Below, in pieces: positions 8,493 to 17,380 of a stretch of DNA of 64,000 nt (positions within the stretch are counted from its first letter, which is position 1; every line of letters begins with the position of its first letter). Both the position numbers and the translations under genes were made by a program. The stretch is from Rhodobacter sp. Lineage in GTDB: Bacteria > Pseudomonadota > Alphaproteobacteria > Rhodobacterales > Rhodobacteraceae. The notes under the pieces are model-generated. The model was not told where the DNA came from. It ran no database searches and saw nothing but the letters and a program-made list of their open reading frames with translations. The stretch covers positions 30,330-94,329 of the forward strand of contig JADCEF010000035.1 of assembly GCA_020250445.1 (NCBI GenBank), given 5' to 3'.

Positions 8493-9284
8493 ATGACCTC
8501 AGCGAATGTTCTTGAAAGCCTTGGCGCGATGCTTCTGTCGGGCAGGGTCGAGGTGGTGGATTGCTCGGGCACGCTTGGCCCGAATACGCCGCTTTTGAAA
8601 CTTCCCCCCGATTTCGCCAAAGACACGCCGAAGATCGAGATCCATCCGATCAGCGCATACGATCAGAACGGTCCGTTCTGGGCCTGGAACTGGCTGAAGC
8701 TTGGCGAGCATTCCGGCACCCATTTCGATGCGCCGCACCACTGGATCACCGGCAGGGACTATGCCGATGGCTATACCGACACGCTGCCGGTGCAGCGGCT
8801 TGTGGCCCCGGTCAACGTGCTGGATTTCGCCGCCGACTGTGCCGCCAACCCCGATTTCCTGCTGACCATCGACCATGTGAAGGCCTGGGAAGCCAGACAC
8901 GGCGCGATCAATGCCGGCGAATGGGTGGTGCTGCGGTCTGACTGGGACAGGCGCGCGCATGACGAAGCCCTGTTCCTGAATGCCGACGAGACCGGCCCCC
9001 ATACCCCGGGGCCGACCGCCGAGGTGATCGAGTATCTGATCGGCAAGGGGATTGTCGGCTGGGGCAGCCAGTGCATCGGCACCGATGCGGGGCAGGCCGG
9101 CGGCATGACCCCGCCCTTCCCGGCGCACAACCTTCTGCACAAGGCCAACCGCTATGGTCTGGCAAGCCTGGCCAACCTGGACAAGCTGCCGCCCAAGGGG
9201 GCGATCCTGTTTGCGGCCCCGCTGAAGATCGAACGCGGCACAGGCTCTCCGATCCGGGCGCTGGCGCTGGTTGCGAAGGGCTGA
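8493..9284 (+). CDS. Cyclase-family metal-dependent hydrolase, isatin hydrolase/kynurenine formamidase type
   Basis: A 263-residue hydrolase of the cyclase (PF04199-type) family. The metal-binding motif is GEHSGTHFDAPHHW near residues 71-84, and a further conserved block includes GTDAGQAGG. The family contains bacterial kynurenine formamidase (about 210 residues) and isatin hydrolase (about 260 residues). Length and the extended motif fit the isatin-hydrolase-like subgroup better; this is from memory of the families. Either activity would yield an ortho-amino aromatic (kynurenine or isatinate), which suits the anthraniloyl-CoA pathway encoded downstream. The start at 8493 follows a clear AGGGAGAG site. 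It is the first gene of a rightward operon with a flavoprotein, a MarR regulator and a 2-oxoacid oxidoreductase. Confidence 0.85.
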   Translation: MTSANVLESLGAMLLSGRVEVVDCSGTLGPNTPLLKLPPDFAKDTPKIEIHPISAYDQNGPFWAWNWLKLGEHSGTHFDAPHHWITGRDYADGYTDTLPVQRLVAPVNVLDFAADCAANPDFLLTIDHVKAWEARHGAINAGEWVVLRSDWDRRAHDEALFLNADETGPHTPGPTAEVIEYLIGKGIVGWGSQCIGTDAGQAGGMTPPFPAHNLLHKANRYGLASLANLDKLPPKGAILFAAPLKIERGTGSPIRALALVAKG

Positions 9285-9287
9285 CAG

Positions 9288-10850
9288 GTGGCCGTCGATC
9301 ACGTCATCATCGGGTCCGGCATCAACGCGCTGGTTGCAGCGGCGCTGCTGGCCCGCAAGGGCGACCGCGTGCTGGTGCTGGAACGCGAAGACCGGATCGG
9401 CGGCTGCATGGTCACCCAAGAGGTGACCCTGCCCGGCTTCCACCATGATGTGATGGCGGCCACTTTTGTTCTGTTCCTGACCTCGCCCGCTTATGCGGCG
9501 CTGGCCGAAGACCTGGCCCGTCATGGGCTGGAGTTCTGCCATACGGCACAGCCGACTGCCGTGTTGCGCCCGGACGGATCGGCCCTTGTGCTGACAACCG
9601 ACCGGGCGCGCAACGTGGCGGCGCTGAACGCGCTGGCTGTGGGCGATGGCGACAGGCACGCCGCCGATGTCGGCGCGATCGAGGCGGAAGCGCCGTTTCT
9701 GTTCGCGCTGCTGGGCGGGTCGCTTTGGTCCTGGGGCACGGCGAAGCTGCTTTTGGGCCAGATGCGCCGGCGCGGGGCGCGCGGGCTGTTTGCGTGGTTC
9801 GGGGCCGCGCTGGCCCCGGCGCGCGGCTGGCTGGAAACCTATCACAGTCCGCTGGCCCAGGCGCTGTGGGCGCCGTGGGTTCTGCATACCGGGCTGACCC
9901 CGGAAAGCGCCTATTCCGGCAAGATGGGCCGGGTCATCGCCTTTGCGCTGGAGGCTGCGGGCGCGCCCGTGGTCAAGGGCGGGGCAGGGCAGGCCGCCGC
10001 CGCCTTCCGCCGCCTGATCGAGGCGCAGGGTGGCCAGGTTCGCACCCATGCGGATGTGGACCGGATCACGCAGCGCGACGGGCACGTGACGGGCGTGGTG
10101 CTTGCGGGCGGTGAAACCATTGCGGCGAAATCCGTGCTTGCCTCGGTGGCACCCGGCCAGCTGATGTCGCGGCTGCTGCGGGACGTCAATCTGCCCGAAG
10201 ACCGTGCCGCAGCCGCCGCCTTCCGCCACGGGCGCGGCAACTTCCAGGTGCACTATGCGCTGGACCGCGCCCCGGACTGGCTGACGCCCGGTCTGGGCGA
10301 TGTCGCGCTGATCCACCTGGCTGACGGGATCGACAGCGTGTCAAAATCCGCCAACGAGGCGGAACGCGGCCTGCTGCCCGTCACGCCGACGATCTGCGTG
10401 GGCCAGCCCCACCGTCTGGACCCCACCCGCGCGCCCGACGGCAAGGCGGTGCTCTGGCTGCAGATTCCCGATGCGCCCCGCGTGATCAAGGGCGATGCGG
10501 CGGACGAGATCGAAACCACCCCTGACTGGACCGACGCCACGCGAGAGGCCTTTGCCGACCGGATCGAGCGCATCCTGTCACGCCATATCAGGGGCCTTGA
10601 CCGCATCAGGCTGGCGCGGCGTGCCTTTTCGCCCGTCGATCTGGCGGCGATGAACGTGAACCTTGTCGGCGGCGATCCCTATGGCGGGGCCTGTTCCATC
10701 GACCAGTTCTTTGTCTGGCGGCCCTTCGCCCATTCAGCGAACGGCACTTTCGCCCTGCGCGGGCTGCGCCATATCGGGGCGTCGACCCATCCCGGCCCGG
10801 GTCTGGGCGGCGGGTCGGGCTATCTGGCGGCAAAGGCGCTGGGCGCATGA
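9288..10850 (+). CDS. Phytoene-desaturase-type FAD-dependent oxidoreductase (second copy)
   Basis: A 520-residue flavoprotein starting with GTG three bases after the cyclase stop. The dinucleotide-binding motif is VIIGSGINALVAAALLARKG, then LEREDRIGGCMV and LPGFHHDVMAATF; the C-terminus has GLRHIGASTHPGPGLGGGSG. It is a clear paralogue of the divergently encoded protein at 6816-8387, with the same length and block order. The pair may form a heteromer or catalyse successive oxidations; both are inference. It overlaps the next gene (MarR) by 4 bp, so the two are translationally coupled. Confidence 0.82.
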   Translation: MAVDHVIIGSGINALVAAALLARKGDRVLVLEREDRIGGCMVTQEVTLPGFHHDVMAATFVLFLTSPAYAALAEDLARHGLEFCHTAQPTAVLRPDGSALVLTTDRARNVAALNALAVGDGDRHAADVGAIEAEAPFLFALLGGSLWSWGTAKLLLGQMRRRGARGLFAWFGAALAPARGWLETYHSPLAQALWAPWVLHTGLTPESAYSGKMGRVIAFALEAAGAPVVKGGAGQAAAAFRRLIEAQGGQVRTHADVDRITQRDGHVTGVVLAGGETIAAKSVLASVAPGQLMSRLLRDVNLPEDRAAAAAFRHGRGNFQVHYALDRAPDWLTPGLGDVALIHLADGIDSVSKSANEAERGLLPVTPTICVGQPHRLDPTRAPDGKAVLWLQIPDAPRVIKGDAADEIETTPDWTDATREAFADRIERILSRHIRGLDRIRLARRAFSPVDLAAMNVNLVGGDPYGGACSIDQFFVWRPFAHSANGTFALRGLRHIGASTHPGPGLGGGSGYLAAKALGA

Positions 10851-11323
10851 CGGATCAGCGCCGCATCACGGGCCTGCCGGGACTGGCCGAGATCGGCCTG
10901 GGCAATTTCGCGCCCTATCTGATGAACCGCATCATGGGCCGCTACAACGCCAGCCTGCGGGCGGATATGGCCGGACTTGGGCTGACCACGCCGAAGATGC
11001 GGGCGCTGGCGGTTCTTTCGGTGATCGACGCGCCGTTGATCCGGGAACTGGCGGTCTATGCCGTGGTTGAACAGTCCACCCTGTCGCGCGCCCTCGATCA
11101 ACTGTCAGGCGAGGGCCTGATCCAGCGCGAAACCGATTCCGGCGACAGCCGCGCGACCCGCGTTCACATCACCGCAGCCGGTCGCGCCGCATTCGAGGCG
11201 ATGTGGCCACAGATGGCCGCCGCCTATGCCCGGATGTTTCAGGGCATTCCCGAAGACGAGCATCGCGCCTTCGTTGCCACGCTGCAGAAGATGCTGGGCA
11301 ATATCCGTAAACACGATTTCTGA
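10847..11323 (+). CDS. MarR-family transcriptional regulator
   Basis: A 158-residue winged-helix regulator. The recognition region contains YAVVEQSTLSRALDQLSGEGLI followed by the wing RETDSGDSRATRVHIT, typical of MarR proteins that respond to aromatic or CoA-thioester ligands. It is embedded between the flavoprotein and the oxidoreductase genes and probably controls the divergent promoters around 8416-8446, where palindromes suitable for a MarR dimer lie. Its ligand cannot be deduced; an aryl-CoA or indolic compound is plausible from context. Confidence 0.9.
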   Translation: MTDQRRITGLPGLAEIGLGNFAPYLMNRIMGRYNASLRADMAGLGLTTPKMRALAVLSVIDAPLIRELAVYAVVEQSTLSRALDQLSGEGLIQRETDSGDSRATRVHITAAGRAAFEAMWPQMAAAYARMFQGIPEDEHRAFVATLQKMLGNIRKHDF

Positions 11324-11334
11324 AAGGGGCGGGC

Positions 11335-13482
11335 ATGGCGGAACGGTCGTTCAGGGCAGAAGTCGAAGACCTGCGTCTCGGGGCGGGGGAAACCTTTACC
11401 GGCGAAGGCATTCTGGCGCTGACCAAGGCCCTTTTGGAAAACGGTGTCGGCTATGTCGGCGGCTATCAGGGCGCGCCGATCAGCCACCTTATGGATGTGC
11501 TGGCCGATGCGCAGGACCTGCTGGCAGAGCTTGGCGTGCGGTTCGAGGCGAACGCGAACGAGGCGGCGGCAGCCGCCATGCTGGCGGCATCGGTGCATTA
11601 CCCGATCCGGGGGGCGGTGACCTTCAAGGGGCCGGTCGGCGTCAATGTTGCCTCGGATGCGCTGGCGAACCTGTCGTCTTCCGGCGTTACCGGCGGGGCG
11701 CTGATCATCCTGGGCGAGGATTACGGCGAAGGCAGTTCCATCATGCAGGAACGCAGCCACGCCTTTGCGATGAAATCCCAGTTCTGGCTGCTGGACCCGC
11801 GCCCCAACCTGCCCTCCATCGTCAGGGCGGTGGACCATGGCTTTGCCCTGTCCGAGGCGTCGAATTCCCCCGTCATGCTGATGGTGCGCATCCGGTCCTG
11901 CCATGTGACGGGCACCTTCACCACCCGCGACAACCGGCGCCCCGCCCTGTCGGTGCGCGAGGCGCTGTCAGCCCCGCGCAGCGATTTCGCCCGCGTCGTC
12001 CTGCCGCCGATGTCCTATGTCCATGAACAGGACAAGGTAAGGAACCGCTGGCCCGCGGCAGAGCGCTATGTGCTGGACCACAAGCTGAACGAACGGTTCG
12101 GCCCGCAGCAGGCCCCCGTGGGCATCGTTGTGCAGGGCGGCATGTACAACGGGGTTGTGCGCGCCCTGCAACGCCTCGGGCTTGCAGACATCTACGGCGA
12201 AACGCAGGTGCCGCTTTACGTCCTGAACGTGACCTACCCGCTGGTATCCTCGGAATTCCTGGAATTTGCCAAGGGCAAGGACTCGCTCCTTGTGGTCGAG
12301 GAAGGCCAGCCGGAATTCATCGAGCAAAGCCTGTCCACCTTCCTCTATCGCGCGCAAAGCAAGGTGCGGCTGCATGGCAAGGACATGCTGCCGATGGCGG
12401 GCGAGTATACGGGGCAGGTCCTGCTCGACGGTGTGACGGCCTTCCTGAAACAGGCGGCCCCCCATCTTCTGCCCGCGCAGGTGCGCGCCCCGAACCAGGA
12501 TGCGCCAGCCATTCCGGACCTGTCGAAAACCGTGCCGGTCCGCCCGCCGGGCTTTTGCACCGGCTGCCCGGAACGCCCGATCTTTGCCGCGCTGAAGCTG
12601 GTGCAGAAGGACCTGGGCCAGCACCAGATCAGTGCCGACATCGGCTGTCACCTGTTCGGCGCGCTGCCCCCCTTCGAAGTTGGCGGGGCCACCATGGGCT
12701 ACGGCCTTGGCCCTGCCGCCAACGGCGCCTTTGACGGCGGCGGCGAACGGCGGCCCATTTCCATCATCGGCGACGGCGGGTTCTGGCATAACGGCCTGTC
12801 GTCGTCCTTCACCAACATGGTCTTCAACAAATCCGACGGCCTGGCGGTGGTGGTGGACAATTACTATTCCGCAGCGACCGGCGGACAGGACCTGATGTCA
12901 TCGCGCGCCAGAAATGCGACGAAGGCGACCGGGCACCCCATCTCGCGCGCCGTCAAGGGCATTGGGGTGGGCTGGGTGCGCGAAGTGACGAACACCTATG
13001 ACGTGGGCGGGCTGCGCGATCTGCTGGCCGAGGCGCTGACCACTAAAGAGCCCGGGCCGAAGGTGATCGTCGCCTCCTCTGAATGCATGCTGAACCGCCA
13101 GCGCCGTGAAAAGCCGCTGCGCCAGCAGGCGATCCGCGACGGACGCCGGGTTGAAGCACCCCGCTTTGGCGTGGACGAGGCGATCTGTACCGGCGATCAT
13201 GCCTGCATCCGCCTGTCGGGCTGCCCGTCGCTGGGCCTCAAACGGCTGGATGACCCGCTGCGCGACGATCCCGTGGCCAGCATCGACCAAAGCTGTGTCG
13301 GCTGCGGCAACTGCGGCGAAGTGGCCGATGCCGCCGTGCTGTGCCCGTCCTTCTACCGTGCCGACGTGGTGCATAACCCCACGCCGTGGGAACGCCGCCG
13401 CGCCGCCTTCCGGGCGCGCGTCATCGGCTGGCTCCAGGCGCGCCGTCAGGCCCGCCGCCTTGATTTCGGCGGGGCGGCATGA
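11335..13482 (+). CDS. Indolepyruvate-ferredoxin-oxidoreductase-type alpha subunit (2-oxoacid oxidoreductase)
   Basis: A 715-residue TPP- and Fe-S-dependent subunit that oxidatively decarboxylates 2-oxoacids to acyl-CoA. The N-terminal pyrimidine domain begins GYVGGYQGAPISHLMDVLAD. A CTGCPERP motif is near residue 405. The TPP site is GDGGFWHNGL (about residue 480) followed by DNYYSAATGGQ. The C-terminal ferredoxin-like end has CTGDHACIRLSGCP and CVGCGNCGE...CP. It is coupled to the beta subunit by a 4-bp overlap. In the IorA family the substrate is indolepyruvate or another aryl-pyruvate. Here the setting (isatin-hydrolase-like gene upstream, anthraniloyl-CoA enzymes downstream) makes an arylglyoxylate such as isatinate an alternative substrate, which is why no gene symbol is given. 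Confidence 0.88.
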   Translation: MAERSFRAEVEDLRLGAGETFTGEGILALTKALLENGVGYVGGYQGAPISHLMDVLADAQDLLAELGVRFEANANEAAAAAMLAASVHYPIRGAVTFKGPVGVNVASDALANLSSSGVTGGALIILGEDYGEGSSIMQERSHAFAMKSQFWLLDPRPNLPSIVRAVDHGFALSEASNSPVMLMVRIRSCHVTGTFTTRDNRRPALSVREALSAPRSDFARVVLPPMSYVHEQDKVRNRWPAAERYVLDHKLNERFGPQQAPVGIVVQGGMYNGVVRALQRLGLADIYGETQVPLYVLNVTYPLVSSEFLEFAKGKDSLLVVEEGQPEFIEQSLSTFLYRAQSKVRLHGKDMLPMAGEYTGQVLLDGVTAFLKQAAPHLLPAQVRAPNQDAPAIPDLSKTVPVRPPGFCTGCPERPIFAALKLVQKDLGQHQISADIGCHLFGALPPFEVGGATMGYGLGPAANGAFDGGGERRPISIIGDGGFWHNGLSSSFTNMVFNKSDGLAVVVDNYYSAATGGQDLMSSRARNATKATGHPISRAVKGIGVGWVREVTNTYDVGGLRDLLAEALTTKEPGPKVIVASSECMLNRQRREKPLRQQAIRDGRRVEAPRFGVDEAICTGDHACIRLSGCPSLGLKRLDDPLRDDPVASIDQSCVGCGNCGEVADAAVLCPSFYRADVVHNPTPWERRRAAFRARVIGWLQARRQARRLDFGGAA

Positions 13483-15032
13483 CGGCCCATCCCGCCCTGT
13501 CGCCGCGCGTGCCGGACCCCGCGCTGGGCGGCATCATCAAGCTGGCGGTGATGGCCGTGGGCGGGCAGGGCGGTGGCGTGCTTGCCTCGTGGATCGAGGA
13601 TGTGGCCCGCGCCTGCGGGTTCGCCTGCCAGGCCACCTCGGTCGCCGGGGTGGCGCAGCGCACCGGTGCCACGATCTACTATATCGAGATGTGCCCCGGC
13701 ACGGGCCGCCCCCCGGTGTTCTCGCTGCTGCCGGCGGCGGGGGATGTGGATATCCTGATTGCCGCCGAAATGATGGAGGCGGGCCGCGCCATTCTGCGCG
13801 GCTTTGTCACGCCGGACCGTACGGTACTGATCACCTCGACCCATCGCGTGCTAGCCGTTTCGGAAAAATCGGTGCCGGGCGACGGGATTGCCAGCACGGA
13901 TGAGGCGCTGGCAGCGGCGGGGATCGCGGCCCGCCACCTTATCGCCGCCGACTTTGACCGCATCGCCATCGACGCAGGCTCGGTGATCTCTGCCAGCCTG
14001 TTCGGCGCCCTTGCCGGGGCAGGGGTGCTGCCCTTTCCCCGTGCGGCCTTCGAAGGTGCCATCCGCGCCTCGGGCAAGGGGGTAGAGGGGTCGCTCCGGG
14101 CCTTTGCCGCCGCCTTTGCCGCCGCGCAGGCCGGACCCGCACCGCCGGATGCGCCCGCTGCCGCAACAGCCCCCACCGTCGCGCCGCAGCCGACCGGTCC
14201 CGAACCCTTGATTGCCGGGTGGCGCGCGTTGACGGCCCGTATCGCCGCATTTCCCGCCCCGGTGCAGGACATGGCCCATGCCGGTCTCAGCAAGGTGGTT
14301 GCGTTTCAGGACCTTGCCTATGGCGCTGAATACCTGGACCGCCTTGCATCCCTTCTGCCGCAGGACCGCGCCGACAAGGGCCATGCGCTGACGCGCGAGG
14401 CCGCGAAATACATCGCCAATGCCATGGCCTATGACGATGTGATCCGTGTGGCCGACCTCAAGACGCAGGGCGCGCGCTTTCGCCGGATCACCTCCGAAAT
14501 GGGTGCCACCGACGCCAATTTGGTCCGGGTGACCGAATTCATGCACCCCCGCGCGCAGGAAATCGCCGGGATGCTGCCTGCCCGCCTTGGGGCAAGGGTT
14601 GAAGCCAGCCCGAAATGGATGGCCCGGCTTGACCGCTGGTTCGGCAAGGGCCGCCGCCTGCGCAGCGATACGCTGCCCGCCTTTCTGATGCTGCACGCCC
14701 TGGGTGCGCTGCGCGGCTACCGCCGCCGCACGCTGCGCCACAGCCAGGAACGCGCCCATCTGGACCGCTGGCTGGCCACGGCACTGGACTGTCTGGCGAC
14801 CGATTATGATCTGGCGGTCGAGGTTATCCGCTGCCGCCGCCTGATCAAGGGCTACTCGGACACCCATGCGCGCGGCCAGTCAAAGTTCGACCGCGTGCTG
14901 GCGGGCATCGCCCTTGTTGCCGGGCGCGAAGACGCCGCCGACTGGGCCCGCCGCCTGCGCGAGGCGGCGCTGAAGGACGAAGAGGGCAAGGCGCTGGACG
15001 GTGCCCTGGCCACGATCCGCAGCTTCCTGTAA
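13479..15032 (+). CDS. Indolepyruvate-oxidoreductase-type beta subunit family protein
   Basis: A 517-residue partner of the alpha subunit. Residues 15-190 form the 2-oxoacid oxidoreductase gamma/beta domain, with AVGGQGGGVLASWIEDVA, a TSVAGVAQRTGATIYYIEM block and DILIAAEMMEAGR. The remaining roughly 280 residues are the C-terminal extension found in the long form of this subunit in proteobacteria and absent from the short (about 200-residue) archaeal IorB. An Ala/Pro-rich linker near residues 220-240 joins the parts. Electrons must go to a ferredoxin or similar carrier, and none is encoded nearby. The gene ends in a convergent gap with the kynureninase-like gene. Confidence 0.87.
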   Translation: MTAHPALSPRVPDPALGGIIKLAVMAVGGQGGGVLASWIEDVARACGFACQATSVAGVAQRTGATIYYIEMCPGTGRPPVFSLLPAAGDVDILIAAEMMEAGRAILRGFVTPDRTVLITSTHRVLAVSEKSVPGDGIASTDEALAAAGIAARHLIAADFDRIAIDAGSVISASLFGALAGAGVLPFPRAAFEGAIRASGKGVEGSLRAFAAAFAAAQAGPAPPDAPAAATAPTVAPQPTGPEPLIAGWRALTARIAAFPAPVQDMAHAGLSKVVAFQDLAYGAEYLDRLASLLPQDRADKGHALTREAAKYIANAMAYDDVIRVADLKTQGARFRRITSEMGATDANLVRVTEFMHPRAQEIAGMLPARLGARVEASPKWMARLDRWFGKGRRLRSDTLPAFLMLHALGALRGYRRRTLRHSQERAHLDRWLATALDCLATDYDLAVEVIRCRRLIKGYSDTHARGQSKFDRVLAGIALVAGREDAADWARRLREAALKDEEGKALDGALATIRSFL

Positions 15033-15034
15033 TC

Positions 15035-15047
15035 GGCGGACACCGCC
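15035..15047. terminator. Short GC hairpin in convergent gap
   Basis: GGCGG-ACA-CCGCC lies in the 21-bp gap between two convergent genes. It is short and lacks a T tract, so termination is only a possibility. Confidence 0.3.
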
Positions 15048-15053
15048 CTGACC

Positions 15054-16205
15054 CTAGCGGGCCAGGTCTTCCAGCGCCGCGATCAGTGCCGTTGTCCCGT
15101 CTTCGGTCGTCACCGTCCCCGGCGACAGGCGCAGCACCGCCCCCCGCGCATCGGCATGCAGCCCGCGTGTCCGCAGCCCCGCCAGCACGGCCTGCGCCCG
15201 GCCGACATCGGCCAGCCGCAGCATGACGCTGCCGCCGCGCTGCGCCTCGGGCCGGGGGGTTGCCAGGGCCAGCCCGATGTCATCCGCTGCCGCGATCAGC
15301 CGCGCCGTCAGCGCCCGGTTATGGGCGGCCATCGCGGCGATGTCCTGCCCGGCATGCCAGTCCAGCGCGGGCAGCGAGGCGGCGGCAGCCATGACGCCGG
15401 GCGTGCCGTTGTCAAAGCGCCGGATGTCGGGCGCATAGGCGAATTTGTCCAGATCCCAGGAAAACGGGTTATCCTGGCTGAACCAGCCGCGCAGTTCGGG
15501 CCGGCATTCGGCGGTCAGGTCGGGGGCCACCTGCAGGATGCCGGCCCCTGGCGTGCCGCACATCCATTTCAGGCTGGTGGACAGGGTGAAATCCACCGCT
15601 GGGTCCGCGACGCTGAACGGCAAAAGCCCCGCCGCCTGGGTGATATCCACCCCGATCAGCGATCCCATGGCCCGCCCATGGGCCACCAGCGCGCCCAGAT
15701 CCGCGCGGTGGGACGAGGTGGAGCTGACCCAGGTGATCAGCGCCAGCCCCACGTCCAGCCCCCAGGCTGCCGCGAAATCCTCATCCTCGACCCAAGGGGC
15801 CCCCTGCCGCAGGGGCACCGTGTCCAGCGTGAAACCCAGCCGGTCCTGCAGCCCCGTCAGCAGAAAGTGATTTGAGGGAAAGCAGTCGCCCGCAACCAGC
15901 ACGCGCCTGCCGCGCAGGAAGCCCTGCGGCAGGGCGGTGACCAGCATGTGCAATCCTTGCGTCACATTCTCGCAGGTCGTGACCGTGCCTTCGGGCGCGC
16001 CGATGATCGCGCGCCAGCGCTCCACAAAGCGCGCGCGGGTGCCAAGGGCATAGCCCCATTGCGCATCATCCGGGGCACCCCAGACCTGTGCGAATTTCGC
16101 CATGGCCTGGGCCATGGCCTGTGCCTTGCCGGGATATTGCCCGATGGAATGATAAAGGAAGTAGCCAGAGGCATCTGATATCATGGTGGTTTCCGGATAT
16201 GTCAT
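15054..16205 (-). CDS. Kynureninase-like class V PLP-dependent enzyme
   Basis: A 383-residue fold-type I PLP enzyme of aminotransferase class V. The cofactor lysine is in STSLKWMCGTPGAG near residue 213, and the preceding GVDITQAAG holds the PLP aspartate. A stretch ending YAPDIRRFDNGTPGV resembles the kynureninase substrate-binding region, but the N-terminus (SDASGYFLYHSIGQYPGK) differs from true kynureninase, which is encoded separately at 51029. It may cleave or transaminate an amino-acid intermediate related to kynurenine. The start at 16205 gives a 4-bp ATGA overlap with the thiolase gene; the frame is open upstream without homology. It is the last gene of a three-gene leftward operon of beta-oxidation enzymes. 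Confidence 0.75.
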   Translation of the reverse strand: MTYPETTMISDASGYFLYHSIGQYPGKAQAMAQAMAKFAQVWGAPDDAQWGYALGTRARFVERWRAIIGAPEGTVTTCENVTQGLHMLVTALPQGFLRGRRVLVAGDCFPSNHFLLTGLQDRLGFTLDTVPLRQGAPWVEDEDFAAAWGLDVGLALITWVSSTSSHRADLGALVAHGRAMGSLIGVDITQAAGLLPFSVADPAVDFTLSTSLKWMCGTPGAGILQVAPDLTAECRPELRGWFSQDNPFSWDLDKFAYAPDIRRFDNGTPGVMAAAASLPALDWHAGQDIAAMAAHNRALTARLIAAADDIGLALATPRPEAQRGGSVMLRLADVGRAQAVLAGLRTRGLHADARGAVLRLSPGTVTTEDGTTALIAALEDLAR

Positions 16206-17380
16206 GCGGCGTGCAGCGCCAGCGCCACGCCTTGCCCCACGCCGACGCACAGCGTGACCAGTGCCGCCCGCCCGCCGGTTTCCGCCAGCCGCCGGGCCGC
16301 TGCCCCCGCGATGCGCGCGCCGGACATGCCCAGCGGATGACCCATGGCAATGCCGCCGCCCTTTGCGTTCACCCAAGGTGCGTCATCGGGCAGCCCCCAG
16401 CCGCGCGTGCAGGCCAGCACCTGGGCCGCGAAAGCCTCGTTCAGCTCGATCACGTCATAGTCTGCCGCCGTCAGGCCATTGCGCTGCCGCAGCCGGTCCA
16501 GCGCCGCCAGCGGCCCCAGACCCATGACGCGCGGCGCAACCCCGGCGGATGCCGCCAGGCCCAGCCGGGCCAGCGGCTGCAAACCGTATCGCCGGACGGC
16601 CCCGGCACCGGCCAGAAGGACCGCCGCCGCCCCGTCGTTGATCCCGGCGGCATTGCCTGCCGTCACAGTCCCGCCCTTGCGGAAGGGCGCGGGCAGGGCC
16701 GCCAGCGCATCGGCCGATGTGGCGCGCGGATGCTCGTCCCGCGTTACGGTTTCGGGTTGCCCCCTGCGGGCCGGAACCGTGACCGGCAGGATGTCTGCCG
16801 CGTGCCAGCCCGCGTCGTAACGCTGCTGGCTGCGCAGCGCACAGGCATCCTGATCGGTGCGGGAAATGCCATGTTCGGCTGCCACGTTCTCGGCCGTCTC
16901 GGGCATCGACTCGGTCCCATAGGCGGCTGCGATGCGGTCATTGACAAAGCGCCAGCCGATGGTTGTGTCGTAAACTTCCGCCTGCCGCGCAAAGGCGGTT
17001 TCCGCCTTGCCCATTACCAACGGTGCGCGGGTCATGCTTTCCACACCCCCCGCAATCACCACCCCGGCCCCGTCGCGCACCGCCCGCGCGCCCAGAATGA
17101 CCGCATCCAGCCCGCTGGCACAAAGCCGGTTCACCGTCAGCGCCGGAACCTCTGGCCCAAGGCGCGACAGCAGCACGGCCATGCGCGCGACGTTGCGGTT
17201 GTCCTCGCCCGCCTGATTGGCACAGCCGAAGATCACCTCATCCACCGCCAGCCCCGGATGCAGGTCCAGCAGCCCGTCAATCACATGCGCCGCCATGTCG
17301 TCGGGGCGCACCATCGCCAGGGCCCCGCCATACCGCCCGATGGGCGTGCGGCGCATGGCGCAAAGGAAAACGTCGGTCAT
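16202..17380 (-). CDS. pcaF: 3-oxoadipyl-CoA-type thiolase
   Basis: A 392-residue thiolase that splits a 3-oxoacyl-CoA with CoA, releasing acetyl-CoA. The nucleophile is Cys87 in NRLCASGLDA. The other catalytic residues are the His in GHPLGMSGAR and the Cys in LCVGVGQG. The segments FGCANQAGEDNRNVARMA, GGVESMTRAPLVMGKAE and DTTIGWRFVN are those of PcaF/PaaJ beta-ketoadipyl-CoA thiolases rather than general acetyl-CoA acetyltransferases. In this cluster it would act on the C7-derived dicarboxyl-CoA intermediates after ring opening of the reduced 2-aminobenzoyl-CoA product. It is coupled by 4-bp overlaps to genes on both sides. Confidence 0.9.
   Translation of the reverse strand: MTDVFLCAMRRTPIGRYGGALAMVRPDDMAAHVIDGLLDLHPGLAVDEVIFGCANQAGEDNRNVARMAVLLSRLGPEVPALTVNRLCASGLDAVILGARAVRDGAGVVIAGGVESMTRAPLVMGKAETAFARQAEVYDTTIGWRFVNDRIAAAYGTESMPETAENVAAEHGISRTDQDACALRSQQRYDAGWHAADILPVTVPARRGQPETVTRDEHPRATSADALAALPAPFRKGGTVTAGNAAGINDGAAAVLLAGAGAVRRYGLQPLARLGLAASAGVAPRVMGLGPLAALDRLRQRNGLTAADYDVIELNEAFAAQVLACTRGWGLPDDAPWVNAKGGGIAMGHPLGMSGARIAGAAARRLAETGGRAALVTLCVGVGQGVALALHAA

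Noticed and set aside
6816..10850. Carotenoid biosynthesis genes
   Set aside because: The two phytoene-desaturase-like proteins lack any crtB, crtE or other carotenoid gene nearby, and the neighbours are catabolic.
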